A stretch of DNA of 64,000 bases from Actinomycetota bacterium (GTDB taxonomy: Bacteria > Actinomycetota > Actinomycetes > Propionibacteriales > Nocardioidaceae). Position numbers and translations under genes: made by a program. The notes beneath the pieces were generated by a model. That model saw nothing but the letters and a program-made list of their open reading frames with translations. It was not told the DNA's origin and ran no database searches. The DNA lies in NCBI GenBank assembly GCA_009701885.1, contig WLJH01000001.1, positions 186,001 through 250,000 on the forward strand, in the 5' to 3' direction. Position 1 is the first letter of the stretch. Each line of letters begins with the position of its first letter. Positions 18,846 through 26,597 of this stretch are shown piece by piece.

Positions 18846-19329
18846 AGACCAGGTTGAACGACACGACCGCCGGGCTGGCGTCGGAGTCGACGCCGAGGCT
18901 CTCCTCGGTCACGGCGTGCACGACGAAGAAGTAGCGGTGGACCTGGTCGCCCTGCGGAGGAGCGGCACCCATGAACCCCTTGCCCCCGGCGTCGTTGCGG
19001 CACATGAAGGCACCGCCGGGCAGGTCCGCACCCTCGGCGCCGGCACCGGTGTCCAGCGAGGTGCAGTCGGCCGGCAGGTCGACCAGGACCCAGTGCCAGA
19101 AGCCGCTGGGGGTGGGTGCGTCTGGGTCGAAGCAGGTGACGGTGTAGCTCTTGGTCCCCTCGGGGCCGGGCTCCCACGACAGCTGCGGGGAGGTGTTGCC
19201 CTCGGCGGCGACCTGGCCCGAGCCGAGCGGCTGTCCGTCGCTGACGTCGGTGCTGGTCACCGCGAACGACGGGACCGCTGGCAGCAGGTCGTAGGGGTTC
19301 GGGGTCACGGGACGGTCGAGAGAGGTCAT
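18799..19329 (-). CDS. YbhB/YbcL-type phosphatidylethanolamine-binding (Raf kinase inhibitor-like) protein
   Basis: A 176-residue cytosolic PEBP. The ligand-pocket motifs are present: [17 protein letters not shown] in the first half and [18 protein letters not shown] in the second. Bacterial PEBPs bind small anionic ligands; their role is poorly known. A TACGTT hexamer (19337-19342 on the complement) ends seven bases before the ATG. Its 3' end overlaps the convergent unknown gene by 47 bases. It is divergent from the tetrapyrrole methyltransferase, with 85 bases between starts. Confidence 0.92.
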   Translation of the reverse strand: MTSLDRPVTPNPYDLLPAVPSFAVTSTDVSDGQPLGSGQVAAEGNTSPQLSWEPGPEGTKSYTVTCFDPDAPTPSGFWHWVLVDLPADCTSLDTGAGAEGADLPGGAFMCRNDAGGKGFMGAAPPQGDQVHRYFFVVHAVTEESLGVDSDASPAVVSFNLVFKTAARAILHGTYQH

Positions 19330-19414
19330 GGCCTCGAACGTAGCCGCGTCTCGGAGGCCGGACCACCACCCTCAGCGGGCCGCGCAGCCACCCTGCTGGG
19401 GGAGGATGGACCGC

Positions 19415-20749
19415 ATGCTCGGTGAGTCCCAGGACGGTCCGTCCCCCGAGGGGGACCACCCGCCGTACCCCGTCGGCCTGCGGCTGGCGGGTCGTCGCGT
19501 CGTGGTCGTCGGCGGCGGCCACGTGGCCCAGCGACGGGTCCCCGCCCTCATCGCCGCGGGCGCCGACGTGTTGTTGGTCTCGCCTCAGGTCACCCCGGCC
19601 CTCGAGGGCCTGGCCGGCGAGATCACGTGGGAGCAGCGCCGCTTCGAGCCGGGCGACCTCGATGACGCGTGGTACGTCGTCGCGGCGACCAACGACCCGC
19701 ACGCCAACGAGCTGGTCTCGACCGAGTGCGAGCGGCGGCGGATCTTCTGCGTCCGCGCCGACGACGCGTCGGCGGCCAGTGCGTGGACCCCGGCCGTCGG
19801 ACGGCACGCGGGGCTGACCGTCGCGGTGCTGGCCAACCGCGAGCCGCGCAAGTCCGCCGGCGTGCGCGACGAGATCATGGGGGCGCTGCAGGACGGCACC
19901 CTCAGCGCGCGCGCCACGCACGACCGCACCCCCGGCGTCGTCCTCGTCGGCGGCGGACCGGGCGATCCCGCGCTGGCCACCGTCGCGGCCCGCCAGGCCC
20001 TCGCCTCGGCCGACGTCGTCGTCGCCGACCGGCTGGCCCCCCGCGAACTGCTCGACGAGCTGCCCGCCCACGTCGAGCTGGTCGACGTCGCCAAGCTGCC
20101 CCGCGGCCGCTCGGCCACGCAGGAGGCGATCAACGACGTCATCGTGGCGAGGGCCCGCGAGGGCAAGCGGGTGGTGCGGTTCAAGGGCGGCGACGGCTTC
20201 GTCTTCGGCCGGGGCTACGAGGAGGTGCTGGCCTGCCAGGCCGCCGGTGTGCCGGTCTCCGTCGTGCCGGGCATCACCTCCTCGATCGCGGTGCCGGCGG
20301 CCGTCGGCATCCCCGTCACCCACCGCGGCGTGGCCCACGAGTTCACCGTCATCTCCGGCCACCTGCCCCCGGACCACCCCCAGTCGCTGGTCGAGTGGGG
20401 AGCGGTCGCCCGGATGCGCGGCACCGTGGTGCTGCTCATGGCCGTCCACAACGCCGGGGCGATCGCCGAGGTGCTCGTCGCCGGAGGCCGCCCGGCCAGC
20501 ACGCCGGTCGCGGTCGTCGTGGAGGGCACGATGCCCGAGGAGCGGACCGTCCTCACGACGCTGGGCGCGCTGGGCGCCGACATCGAGGCCCAGTCCGTCC
20601 GACCGCCGGCGATCATCGTCGTCGGCGACGTCGTCGCTGTGGCGCGTCCCGAGCACTACCCGGCCCCCGAGGTCGTGGTGCCCGAGCGCACGAGCCACGC
20701 TGCCGGTGACGCGCCGGCGGGTGCCGCGGGCGGCACCGGGCAGGACTGA
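19415..20749 (+). CDS. cobA: Fused precorrin-2 dehydrogenase / uroporphyrinogen-III C-methyltransferase
   Basis: A 444-residue fusion. Residues 15-150 form a CysG-type NAD-binding domain (VVVVGGGHVAQRRVPALI and VVAATNDPHANELV), expected to oxidise precorrin-2 to sirohydrochlorin. Residues 165-415 are the SAM-dependent methyltransferase that makes precorrin-2 from uroporphyrinogen III (VLVGGGPGDPALATV, RFKGGDGFVFGRGYEE, VVPGITSSIAVPA). A separate chelatase is not seen here. The ATG at 19415 is chosen for the GGGGGAGG site at 19398-19405; an ATG at 19406 lies inside that site. It feeds sirohaem or cobalamin synthesis, and the cobalamin-dependent metH is also in this window. The next gene begins one base after its stop. 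Confidence 0.92.
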   Translation: MLGESQDGPSPEGDHPPYPVGLRLAGRRVVVVGGGHVAQRRVPALIAAGADVLLVSPQVTPALEGLAGEITWEQRRFEPGDLDDAWYVVAATNDPHANELVSTECERRRIFCVRADDASAASAWTPAVGRHAGLTVAVLANREPRKSAGVRDEIMGALQDGTLSARATHDRTPGVVLVGGGPGDPALATVAARQALASADVVVADRLAPRELLDELPAHVELVDVAKLPRGRSATQEAINDVIVARAREGKRVVRFKGGDGFVFGRGYEEVLACQAAGVPVSVVPGITSSIAVPAAVGIPVTHRGVAHEFTVISGHLPPDHPQSLVEWGAVARMRGTVVLLMAVHNAGAIAEVLVAGGRPASTPVAVVVEGTMPEERTVLTTLGALGADIEAQSVRPPAIIVVGDVVAVARPEHYPAPEVVVPERTSHAAGDAPAGAAGGTGQD

Positions 20750-20750
20750 C

Positions 20751-21554
20751 GTGGCGCACCTCGTCGAGATCGACGACCCCGCCGACCCCCGGCTCGCGGA
20801 CTACCGCGACCTGCGCGACGTCCAGCTGCGGCGTGCCCTCGAGGCCGAGCACGGGCTCTTCCTCGCCGAGGGCGAGAAGGTCGTGCGCCGGGCGGTCGAG
20901 GGCGGCTTCACGCCCCGGTCGTTCCTCATGGCGCCCCGCTGGCTGGACGGCCTGGCCGACGTGCTGGAGACCTCCGACGCGCCCTGCTACGTCATCTCCG
21001 AGGCGCTCGCCGAGGAGGTGACGGGCTTCCACGTCCATCGCGGCGCGCTGGCCTCCCTCCACAGGCTCCCCGACCGGCCGGTGGAGGAGGTGCTCGAGAG
21101 CGCGAGGTTCGTGCTGGTGCTGGAGGACCTGGTCGACCACACCAACGTCGGCGCCGCGTTCCGTTCCGGCGCAGCGCTCGGGGTCGACGCCGTGCTCCTC
21201 GGCCCGCGCTGCGCCGACCCGCTCTACCGCCGATCGGTCAAGGTGGCGATGGGGGCCGTCTTCGCCCTGCCCTGGACCCGCGTGCCGGACTGGCACGGCG
21301 CGCTGCCCGACCTGTCCGCACGCGGGTTCACCAGCGTGGCGCTCACGCTCGCGCCCGACGCCGTACCCCTCGAGGAGGCGGTGGCCGGGCTCGACCGCGT
21401 GGCCCTGGTCCTGGGCTCCGAAGGCCACGGCCTGTCCACCCGTTGGGAGCAGTCCGCCGATCGCCGCGCGATCATCCCCATGGCCGCAGGCATCGACTCG
21501 CTCAACGTCGCCGCGGCTGCCGCGGTCGCCTGCTACGTCACCGCCCGCCGCTGA
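20751..21554 (+). CDS. TrmH/SpoU family RNA 2'-O-methyltransferase
   Basis: A 267-residue SPOUT-class methylase. The N-terminal substrate-binding part holds LAEGEKVVRRAVEGGF. The catalytic SPOUT domain shows the three family motifs: DHTNVGAAFRSGAALGVDAV, LVLGSEGHGLS and IPMAAGIDSLNVAAAAAV. These enzymes methylate ribose 2'-OH in rRNA or tRNA; which base is not evident. The GTG start is one base after the stop of the cobA fusion with no Shine-Dalgarno sequence, so translation is coupled although the functions are unrelated. A tandem repeat array begins seven bases after its stop. Confidence 0.9.
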   Translation: MAHLVEIDDPADPRLADYRDLRDVQLRRALEAEHGLFLAEGEKVVRRAVEGGFTPRSFLMAPRWLDGLADVLETSDAPCYVISEALAEEVTGFHVHRGALASLHRLPDRPVEEVLESARFVLVLEDLVDHTNVGAAFRSGAALGVDAVLLGPRCADPLYRRSVKVAMGAVFALPWTRVPDWHGALPDLSARGFTSVALTLAPDAVPLEEAVAGLDRVALVLGSEGHGLSTRWEQSADRRAIIPMAAGIDSLNVAAAAAVACYVTARR

Positions 21555-21561
21555 CCCGCCC

Positions 21562-21695
21562 ACTCGGCACGGATTCGAGCGTCACTCGGCACGGATTCAA
21601 GCGTCACTCGGCACGGATTCGAGCGTCACTCGGCGAGCGCCGACTCACGCTCGAACCAGCGCCGACTCACGCTCGAACCAGCGCCGAGTCAGGCG
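21562..21695. repeat. Opposed 22-bp tandem repeats between trmH-like gene and def
   Basis: Three copies of ACTCGGCACGGATTCGAGCG+TC stand at 21562-21583, 21584-21605 and 21606-21627. They are followed by a seven-base partial copy. On the complement, two copies of a diverged version of the same unit (sharing TTCGAGCGT and TCGGC) occupy 21637-21658 and 21659-21680. A partial copy then runs into the def stop codon. The array thus reads outward from the 3' end of each convergent gene, and the two halves can pair. It probably works as a shared terminator. Confidence 0.8.
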
Positions 21696-22297
21696 TCCGA
21701 GGCCGGCCAGTCGAGGGGGTAGTCCTCGGAGAGGCGGTCGTGCTCCTTGGTGAGCTTCTTGCGGGCCTTGGTGGGCAGCCGGTCGCCGAAGACGGTGCCG
21801 CGGGTGTGGTCGGTCTCGTGCTGGAGGCAGCGGGCCAGCAGACCGTCGCCGGCGAAGGAGACCGGCTCGCCGTCCAGGCCCTGGCCGGTGACCGAGGCCC
21901 AGTCGGGCCGCGCCAGCTCGACGAACGCGCCCGGGAAGGACAGGCAGCCCTCGTCGGATTCGTCGAGGTTGCGATCCTTGCCCTCGGGCAGGGTGAGCTC
22001 GGGGTTGCAGACCACTCCGACGGTGCGCTCGCCGCTCTCGTCGGGGCAGTCGAAGACGAAGACCGCCTTGTCGACGCCGATCTGGCAGGCGGCCAGGCCG
22101 ACCCCGTCGGCGGCGTACATCGTGGCGACCATGTCGGCGACCAGCGAGCGCAGCTCCTCGTCGAAGGAGGTCACCGGCTCCTGGGCGCGGTGCATGACCG
22201 GGGTGCCCCAGCGCGTGATCGGCCGCACGGTGCCTCCGGTGGGGAGGGGTCCGTGCGGCGCGTGCTCGGGCGGCGGCATCGGGGTGGTCTCGGCCAT
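21689..22297 (-). CDS. def: Peptide deformylase
   Basis: A 202-residue metalloenzyme that removes the formyl group from nascent proteins. All three motifs are present: GVGLAACQIG near residue 65, EGCLSFPG with the metal-binding Cys near 117, and the metal-binding HETDH near 160. The N-terminus carries a proline-rich extension of about 20 residues before the conserved RPITRWGTPVMH. A TAGGGT hexamer (22304-22309 on the complement) ends six bases before the ATG. No methionyl-tRNA formyltransferase gene is adjacent. Confidence 0.95.
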   Translation of the reverse strand: MAETTPMPPPEHAPHGPLPTGGTVRPITRWGTPVMHRAQEPVTSFDEELRSLVADMVATMYAADGVGLAACQIGVDKAVFVFDCPDESGERTVGVVCNPELTLPEGKDRNLDESDEGCLSFPGAFVELARPDWASVTGQGLDGEPVSFAGDGLLARCLQHETDHTRGTVFGDRLPTKARKKLTKEHDRLSEDYPLDWPASDA

Positions 22298-22365
22298 GCG
22301 AGGACCCTAGTCATCGCCCCACGCAGCCCTGTGACCTGCTCCACGAGACGACCTGTAGCGCAATG

Positions 22366-22382
22366 TGTAACTCACAGTTACA
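22366..22382. promoter_or_regulatory. 17-bp palindrome upstream of the acyl-CoA dehydrogenase operon, likely repressor operator
   Basis: TGTAACT-CAC-AGTTACA is a perfect inverted repeat with a three-base centre. It lies ten bases before the ATG at 22392 in the most AT-rich stretch of this region. Its size and place fit a TetR-type repressor site covering the promoter of a lipid-degradation operon. No regulator gene is adjacent. Confidence 0.6.
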
Positions 22383-22391
22383 TTTCTCCGC

Positions 22392-23765
22392 ATGGACATC
22401 GGCAAGAGCCTCATGACGCGCCTGTCGCCCGGCGGCAGGCACGGGCTGGCGAGCGCGGAGCAGCGGGACCCCATCGGGTACGCCGTCGCCGCGCTGAACA
22501 AGCTGGCCCAGAGCGACCTCCTCGACCGCGTCGGTCTGCGCAAGCAGGCCGAGCAGGTCGTCTTCACGACCACCCGCGAGGGCTTCCGCACGGTGACGGC
22601 CGCGAGCCGGACGTTCGCGAAGGCCAGCGGCAAGGGTCCGGGCACCCGCGTTCCGGCGGCCAAGCGGACCGGCGTCTTCGACCTCACCCCGACCGAGGAC
22701 GAGCAGATGCTCGTCGACGCGGTGACGGAGTACGCCGAGGAGGTCGTCCGTCCGGCGGCGGCCGAGGCCGACGAGGCCTGCGCCACCCCCGACAGCGTCA
22801 TCAAGGCCGGCCTCGAGCTCGGCCTGCCCATCCTGGGCGTGCCCGAGACCCTCGGCGGCATCTCCGAGGAGCGCTCGGCCATGGCCGGCACGCTCGTCGC
22901 CGAGGCGCTCTCGAAGGGCGACATGGGCATCGCGCTGGCCGCCCTCGGCCCCGGCTCGGTCGCCACCGCGCTCGGCCTGTGGGGCACCGAGGCGCAGCAG
23001 CAGACCTACCTCCCGGCTTTCACCGAGGACGAGGCCCCGGCGGCCGCGCTCGCGCTGCAGGAGAAGACGGTCCTCTTCGACGTCCTGCAGCCCTCCACCA
23101 CCGCTCGCAGGACCTCCGAGGGCTACGTCCTGGACGGCGCCAAGGCCGGTGTCGTGCGCGGCGCCGAGGCCGAGCTCTTCGTCGTCGGCGCCAGCCTCGA
23201 CGGCACTCCGGTGCTGTTCCTCGTCGAGTCCTCCACCCCCGGGCTGACGGTCGAGGCCGACCCCTCCATGGGCATCCGCGCCGCCGCGCTCGCGACCCTG
23301 CGCCTCGAGGGCGTCACCGTCCCGGCCGACGCCGTGCTGGGCGCGACCGACGGGACGACGTACGCCGAGTGCGTGCGACTCTCCCGCCTCGCCTGGTGCG
23401 CGCTGGCCGTCGGCACCGGCCAGGCCGTGCTCGACTACGTCACGCCCTACGTGAAGACCCGGGAGGCGTTCGGCGAGCCGATCGCCCACCGCCAGTCGGT
23501 GGCGTTCATGGTCGCGAACATCGCGATCGAGCTGCAGGCCATGCGCCTGCTCACCTACAAGGCCGCCGGCCGCGCGGCCGAGGGCAAGGACTTCAGCCGC
23601 GAGGTCGCCCTGGCCCGCAAGCTGTGCGCCGAGAAGGGCATGGCGATCGGCAACGACGGCGTCCAGCTCCTCGGTGGGCACGGATTCGTCAAGGAGCACC
23701 CGGTCGAGCGGTGGTACCGCGACCTGCGTGCCGTCGCAGTCATGGAAGGAACGGTGCTGGTCTGA
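22392..23765 (+). CDS. Acyl-CoA dehydrogenase family protein (first of a coupled pair)
   Basis: A 457-residue flavoprotein with an unusual N-terminal extension of about 90 residues before the ACAD core, which begins near FDLTPTEDEQMLVDAV. The core shows the helical N-domain, the beta domain (LALQEKTVLFDV) and the C-domain with QLLGGHGFVKEHPVERWYRDL. It ends abruptly right after MEGTVLV, which holds the position of the MCAD catalytic Glu, so the usual C-terminal helix is missing. Its stop overlaps the next ATG by one base (TGATG). A 17-bp palindrome sits directly upstream. The coupling and short C-terminus suggest a heteromeric ACAD with the next gene product. Confidence 0.88.
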   Translation: MDIGKSLMTRLSPGGRHGLASAEQRDPIGYAVAALNKLAQSDLLDRVGLRKQAEQVVFTTTREGFRTVTAASRTFAKASGKGPGTRVPAAKRTGVFDLTPTEDEQMLVDAVTEYAEEVVRPAAAEADEACATPDSVIKAGLELGLPILGVPETLGGISEERSAMAGTLVAEALSKGDMGIALAALGPGSVATALGLWGTEAQQQTYLPAFTEDEAPAAALALQEKTVLFDVLQPSTTARRTSEGYVLDGAKAGVVRGAEAELFVVGASLDGTPVLFLVESSTPGLTVEADPSMGIRAAALATLRLEGVTVPADAVLGATDGTTYAECVRLSRLAWCALAVGTGQAVLDYVTPYVKTREAFGEPIAHRQSVAFMVANIAIELQAMRLLTYKAAGRAAEGKDFSREVALARKLCAEKGMAIGNDGVQLLGGHGFVKEHPVERWYRDLRAVAVMEGTVLV

Positions 23766-24985
23766 TGGCCATCTCCCTGGACGACCCCAAGAAGCTCAAG
23801 CCCCTGGCCTCGCAGGCCCACCAGGTCGCGATGAACATGCTGCGGCCCATCTCGCGCAAGTACGACCGCGCCGAGCACGCCTACCCCACCGAGCTGGACA
23901 TGCTCGCCGCCATGATCGACGGGCTCTCGGAGTCCGGCGCCTCCGAGGGCGCGGGCGCCGCCGGCGTCCGCCGCGACGAGAAGCCGGAGACGAAGGACAC
24001 CGGTACGAAGAACGGCGCCAACCTCGCGTCGGTGATGTCGATCCAGGAGATGTGCTGGGGCGACGTGGGCCTGCTGCTGTCGATGCCGCGCCAGGGCCTG
24101 GGCAACTCCGCCATCGCCTCGGTGGCCGACGACGAGCAGGCCGAGCGGTTCGCCGGCGTGTGGGCCGGCATGGCGATCACCGAGCCCGGCGTCGGCTCGG
24201 ACTCCGCCAACATCAAGACGACCGCGGTGCTCGACGGCGACGAGTACGTCATCAACGGCGAGAAGATCTACGTCACCTCCGGCGACCGGGCCGATCACAT
24301 CGTGGTGTGGGCGACCCTGGACCGCGAGCTGGGCCGCGCGGCGATCAAGTCGTTCGTGGTCGCCAAGGGCACCCCCGGCATGCGGGTCGAGCGGCTCGAG
24401 CACAAGCTCGGCATCCGCGCCTCCGACACCGCGGCGATCATCTTCGAGAACTGCCGGGTGCCGAAGGAGAACCTCCTCGGCTCCCCGGAGATCGACACCA
24501 AGCAGGGCTTCGCCGGCGCGATGGCCACCTTCGACAACACCCGGCCGCTGGTGGCCGCGATGGCCGTCGGCTGCGCCAAGGCCTCCCTCGACCTCACCCG
24601 CGACCTGCTCGCGCAGGCCGGCGTCGAGGTCGACTACGACCGGCCCGCCCACCTGCAGTCCGCCGCCGCGGCGAAGTTCCTGCAGATGGAGGCCGACTGG
24701 GAGGGCGCCCGGCTGCTGATGATGCAGGCGGCGTGGATGGCCGACAACCGCGAGCCCAACAGCCTCGAGGCCTCCATGGCCAAGGCGAAGGCCGGGCGCG
24801 TCGGCTCCGACATCACGCTCTCGTGCGTCGAGCTCTGCGGGTCCGTGGGCTACTCCGAGGGCGAGCTGCTCGAGAAGTGGTCCCGGGACTCCAAGATCCT
24901 CGACATCTTCGAGGGGACCCAGCAGATCCAGCAGCTGATCGTGGCCCGCCGCATCCTCGGGCTCTCCAGCGCCGAGCTGCGCTGA
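23765..24985 (+). CDS. Acyl-CoA dehydrogenase family protein (second of a coupled pair)
   Basis: A 406-residue ACAD. The FAD/substrate signature appears as MAITEPGVGSDSANIKTTA, followed by VINGEKIYVTSG. The C-terminus is complete, with KILDIFEGTQQIQQLIVARR including the catalytic-Glu position. An insert of charged residues (about 60-85) precedes SVMSIQEMCWGDVGL. It begins on the last base of the preceding ACAD stop codon, so the two are made together. Oxidation of a CoA thioester with electron transfer to ETF is expected; chain length and substrate cannot be judged. A strong hairpin follows 20 bases after the stop. Confidence 0.92.
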   Translation: MAISLDDPKKLKPLASQAHQVAMNMLRPISRKYDRAEHAYPTELDMLAAMIDGLSESGASEGAGAAGVRRDEKPETKDTGTKNGANLASVMSIQEMCWGDVGLLLSMPRQGLGNSAIASVADDEQAERFAGVWAGMAITEPGVGSDSANIKTTAVLDGDEYVINGEKIYVTSGDRADHIVVWATLDRELGRAAIKSFVVAKGTPGMRVERLEHKLGIRASDTAAIIFENCRVPKENLLGSPEIDTKQGFAGAMATFDNTRPLVAAMAVGCAKASLDLTRDLLAQAGVEVDYDRPAHLQSAAAAKFLQMEADWEGARLLMMQAAWMADNREPNSLEASMAKAKAGRVGSDITLSCVELCGSVGYSEGELLEKWSRDSKILDIFEGTQQIQQLIVARRILGLSSAELR

Positions 24986-25005
24986 CCCGGCAGCAACGAC
25001 ACGAG

Positions 25006-25033
25006 GGGCCCCACCGCCGGAGCGGTGGGGCCC
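25006..25033 (+). terminator. Intrinsic-type terminator after the ACAD pair
   Basis: GGGCCCCACCGC pairs with GCGGTGGGGCCC around a CGGA loop (12-bp perfect stem), followed by TTCG. It lies 20 bases after the stop of the second ACAD gene. Confidence 0.75.
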
Positions 25034-25056
25034 TTCGTCGTACGTCGGGGGCGCGG

Positions 25057-25245
25057 TCAGCGTGGGCCGCGACCGCTCCCGGGGCGAGCCGCACCGGAGC
25101 CCGCGCCCGGCGGGTCCGGCCGGATCGCCCGGCGGACCACGAGGGTCATCGTCGTCGTCAGCGCGAGCCCGGTGCGCACGCCCGCGAGCGTGACCTCCTG
25201 GGCGGTGGACCTCACCTGGCGGGCTGTGGACCTGAGCGACCTCAC
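25057..25245 (-). CDS. Possible small helical protein, unknown function
   Basis: A 62-codon frame from a GTG with GAGGAGC about seven bases upstream. Over 90 percent of its third positions are G or C, which is coding-like. The product starts with basic repeats (RSTARQVRSTAQE), then an amphipathic or membrane-seeking helix (GVRTGLALTTTMTLVVRR) and a glycine/proline/arginine tail. The helix resembles one in the next upstream gene on the same strand. An overlapping frame on the other strand is the alternative. I recognise no family. Confidence 0.4.
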   Translation of the reverse strand: MRSLRSTARQVRSTAQEVTLAGVRTGLALTTTMTLVVRRAIRPDPPGAGSGAARPGSGRGPR

Positions 25246-25364
25246 GCGCGGGCTCCTCGGTGTCTCGACGTGGCTGGTGGCGGGGGAGCGGACGCCATGA
25301 GTCTGCCCTCCCGCCCCCAAGCAGCCGGTCCGCGCCTGAGCGGTGGGGGGCCCCGCACACGCCG

Positions 25365-25402
25365 CAGGGGCCGCCCACCGACTCCGGTGGGCGGCCCCTG
25401 CA
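25365..25402 (-). terminator. 17-bp perfect stem-loop downstream of the Lys/Ala-rich gene
   Basis: GCAGGGGCCGCCCACCG pairs exactly with CGGTGGGCGGCCCCTGC around an ACTC loop. It lies 15 bases beyond the stop of the minus-strand gene at 25418, between it and the possible small gene. Hairpin strength suggests termination or mRNA 3'-end protection. Confidence 0.65.
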
Positions 25403-25417
25403 GGGGCGTGCTGCGGC

Positions 25418-26029
25418 CTACTCGGCCGCGGAGCGGAGCTGCTCGGACTCCGCGCGGACCTGCGCCGCGACGCCGGCGTCGAGCAGCGGCTCCCCCTCGG
25501 CCAGACCGGTCGCTCCGCCGTCACCCGGGCGGACGTCCGGGCCCTCGGGCTCCTGCGGGGCCGCGGAGGCGGGGGTCGGCTCAGACTTGAGCGGGACCTC
25601 GCTGGCCTTCTTCCTCGGCGGTGCGGGCTTGGGGGCGGGCTGGGACGCAGCCCTCGCGCCGGCCTTCCCAGAGCCGGCCTTCCCAGAGCCGGCCTTCCGG
25701 GTGCTGGCCTCCCCGGCGGTCGCGGGCGCCGTGGTGGCTGCCTTCGCGGAGGGAGCCTTCCTCGCCGTCTTCCGGGCGGGCTTCTGCGCAGCCGCTGCCT
25801 CGGCCTGCTTCTTCGCGACTGCCACGGCGGGGTCCGGAGGCGTGGGCACGCGGACCGGCTCGGGCTGCTGCTCGGCGCGGGTGCCGCTGGCCCCGTCGCC
25901 GCGGTGGAGGAGGTGAAGCGCCCCGTGGACGGCGGTCGAGGCCACCCCCACCCCTGTGCGGACGGTGGCGCTCGCCAGCCCGGTGGCGGTCGAGGTCAAG
26001 CGGCGTACGGCGGTCAGCGGTCCGGTCAC
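25418..26029 (-). CDS. Alanine/lysine/proline-rich low-complexity protein, unknown function
   Basis: A 203-residue protein. The first 40 residues form an amphipathic helix (LTSTATGLASATVRTGVGVASTAVHGAL) like those of phasins or apolipoproteins. The remainder is low complexity: a KPARKTARKAPSAK basic segment resembling histone H1-like tails, a GSGKAGSGKAG repeat encoded by 15-bp direct repeats (from 25663), and an acidic proline-rich end. The GTG at 26029 is chosen for the AAGGAG site just upstream. It could be a granule-associated or nucleoid-binding protein; neither is demonstrated. A strong hairpin follows the stop. Confidence 0.7.
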   Translation of the reverse strand: MTGPLTAVRRLTSTATGLASATVRTGVGVASTAVHGALHLLHRGDGASGTRAEQQPEPVRVPTPPDPAVAVAKKQAEAAAAQKPARKTARKAPSAKAATTAPATAGEASTRKAGSGKAGSGKAGARAASQPAPKPAPPRKKASEVPLKSEPTPASAAPQEPEGPDVRPGDGGATGLAEGEPLLDAGVAAQVRAESEQLRSAAE

Positions 26030-26136
26030 GACGGCTCCTTCTGCTCGGTGGTCGATCACTGCCCACGGTGCCCAGGTCCAGGGGATCCACCCCACCCGGG
26101 CGCCACATGTGGTGAGCGCCACTGCCGTGGTGCCGG

Positions 26137-26430
26137 TCAGGAGACCGCGCGGAAGGGGTCGTGCTCGGCGAGGATCCGCTCGACCCGGGCCTGGTCCAGG
26201 CGGTTCGCGACCGAGCTGAGCTCCTGCTGGTCCCGCACGCACTTGGCCAGGGTGAAGGCCGAGGTCGTCAGGTACAGCGTGCCGAGGCCGAGGAAGGCGC
26301 GGACCCACGGGTCGACCGGCAGCCAGAGGACGGCCACGACCATCGAGAGCAGCGCGGCCCCGAAGGAGATCCAGGCCTGGGCGTGGAAGGCGGCGGTGGT
26401 GCGGGACTGGGGCGTGGTGTCGTTCGTCAT
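26137..26430 (-). CDS. YiaA/YiaB family two-helix membrane protein
   Basis: A 97-residue protein with two membrane helices (AWISFGAALLSMVVAVLWL and VRAFLGLGTLYLTTSAFTLAK) and a charged C-terminal helix ending near HDPFRAVS. This matches the YiaAB domain, whose role is unknown. The ATG at 26430 starts just ahead of the TPQSRTTAAFHAQ segment. A longer in-frame start exists upstream but would add a very basic arginine-rich stretch with no signal. It is divergent from the DUF2252 gene. Confidence 0.85.
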   Translation of the reverse strand: MTNDTTPQSRTTAAFHAQAWISFGAALLSMVVAVLWLPVDPWVRAFLGLGTLYLTTSAFTLAKCVRDQQELSSVANRLDQARVERILAEHDPFRAVS

Positions 26431-26597
26431 GGCAGCAGCCTGGCCGCGGGCGCGGGGGGCGCGGCTGCGCCGGCGTACCCGATCGCGGTGAGTACGCGGG
26501 CTCAACCGCGACGCAGGACCGAGAAGGACCCCGGAGGACCGTCGAGTGACCTGACCGGGTGAGAGAGCCGGCGCCCGAGGGGGACAGGCTCCCGGGT

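Noticed and set aside
21562..21680. CRISPR array
   Set aside because: The units are contiguous with no spacers, the two halves face opposite ways, and there are no cas genes. The same holds for the arrays at 53181 and 58427.
21443..23760. A long plus-strand frame running through the repeat array, def and the first acyl-CoA dehydrogenase gene
   Set aside because: Only its last 406 codons (from 23765) encode a recognisable protein. The upstream part is a shadow of other genes in other frames.
25663..25698. Intergenic 15-bp tandem repeat
   Set aside because: It lies inside the Lys/Ala-rich coding sequence and simply encodes the GSGKA repeat.
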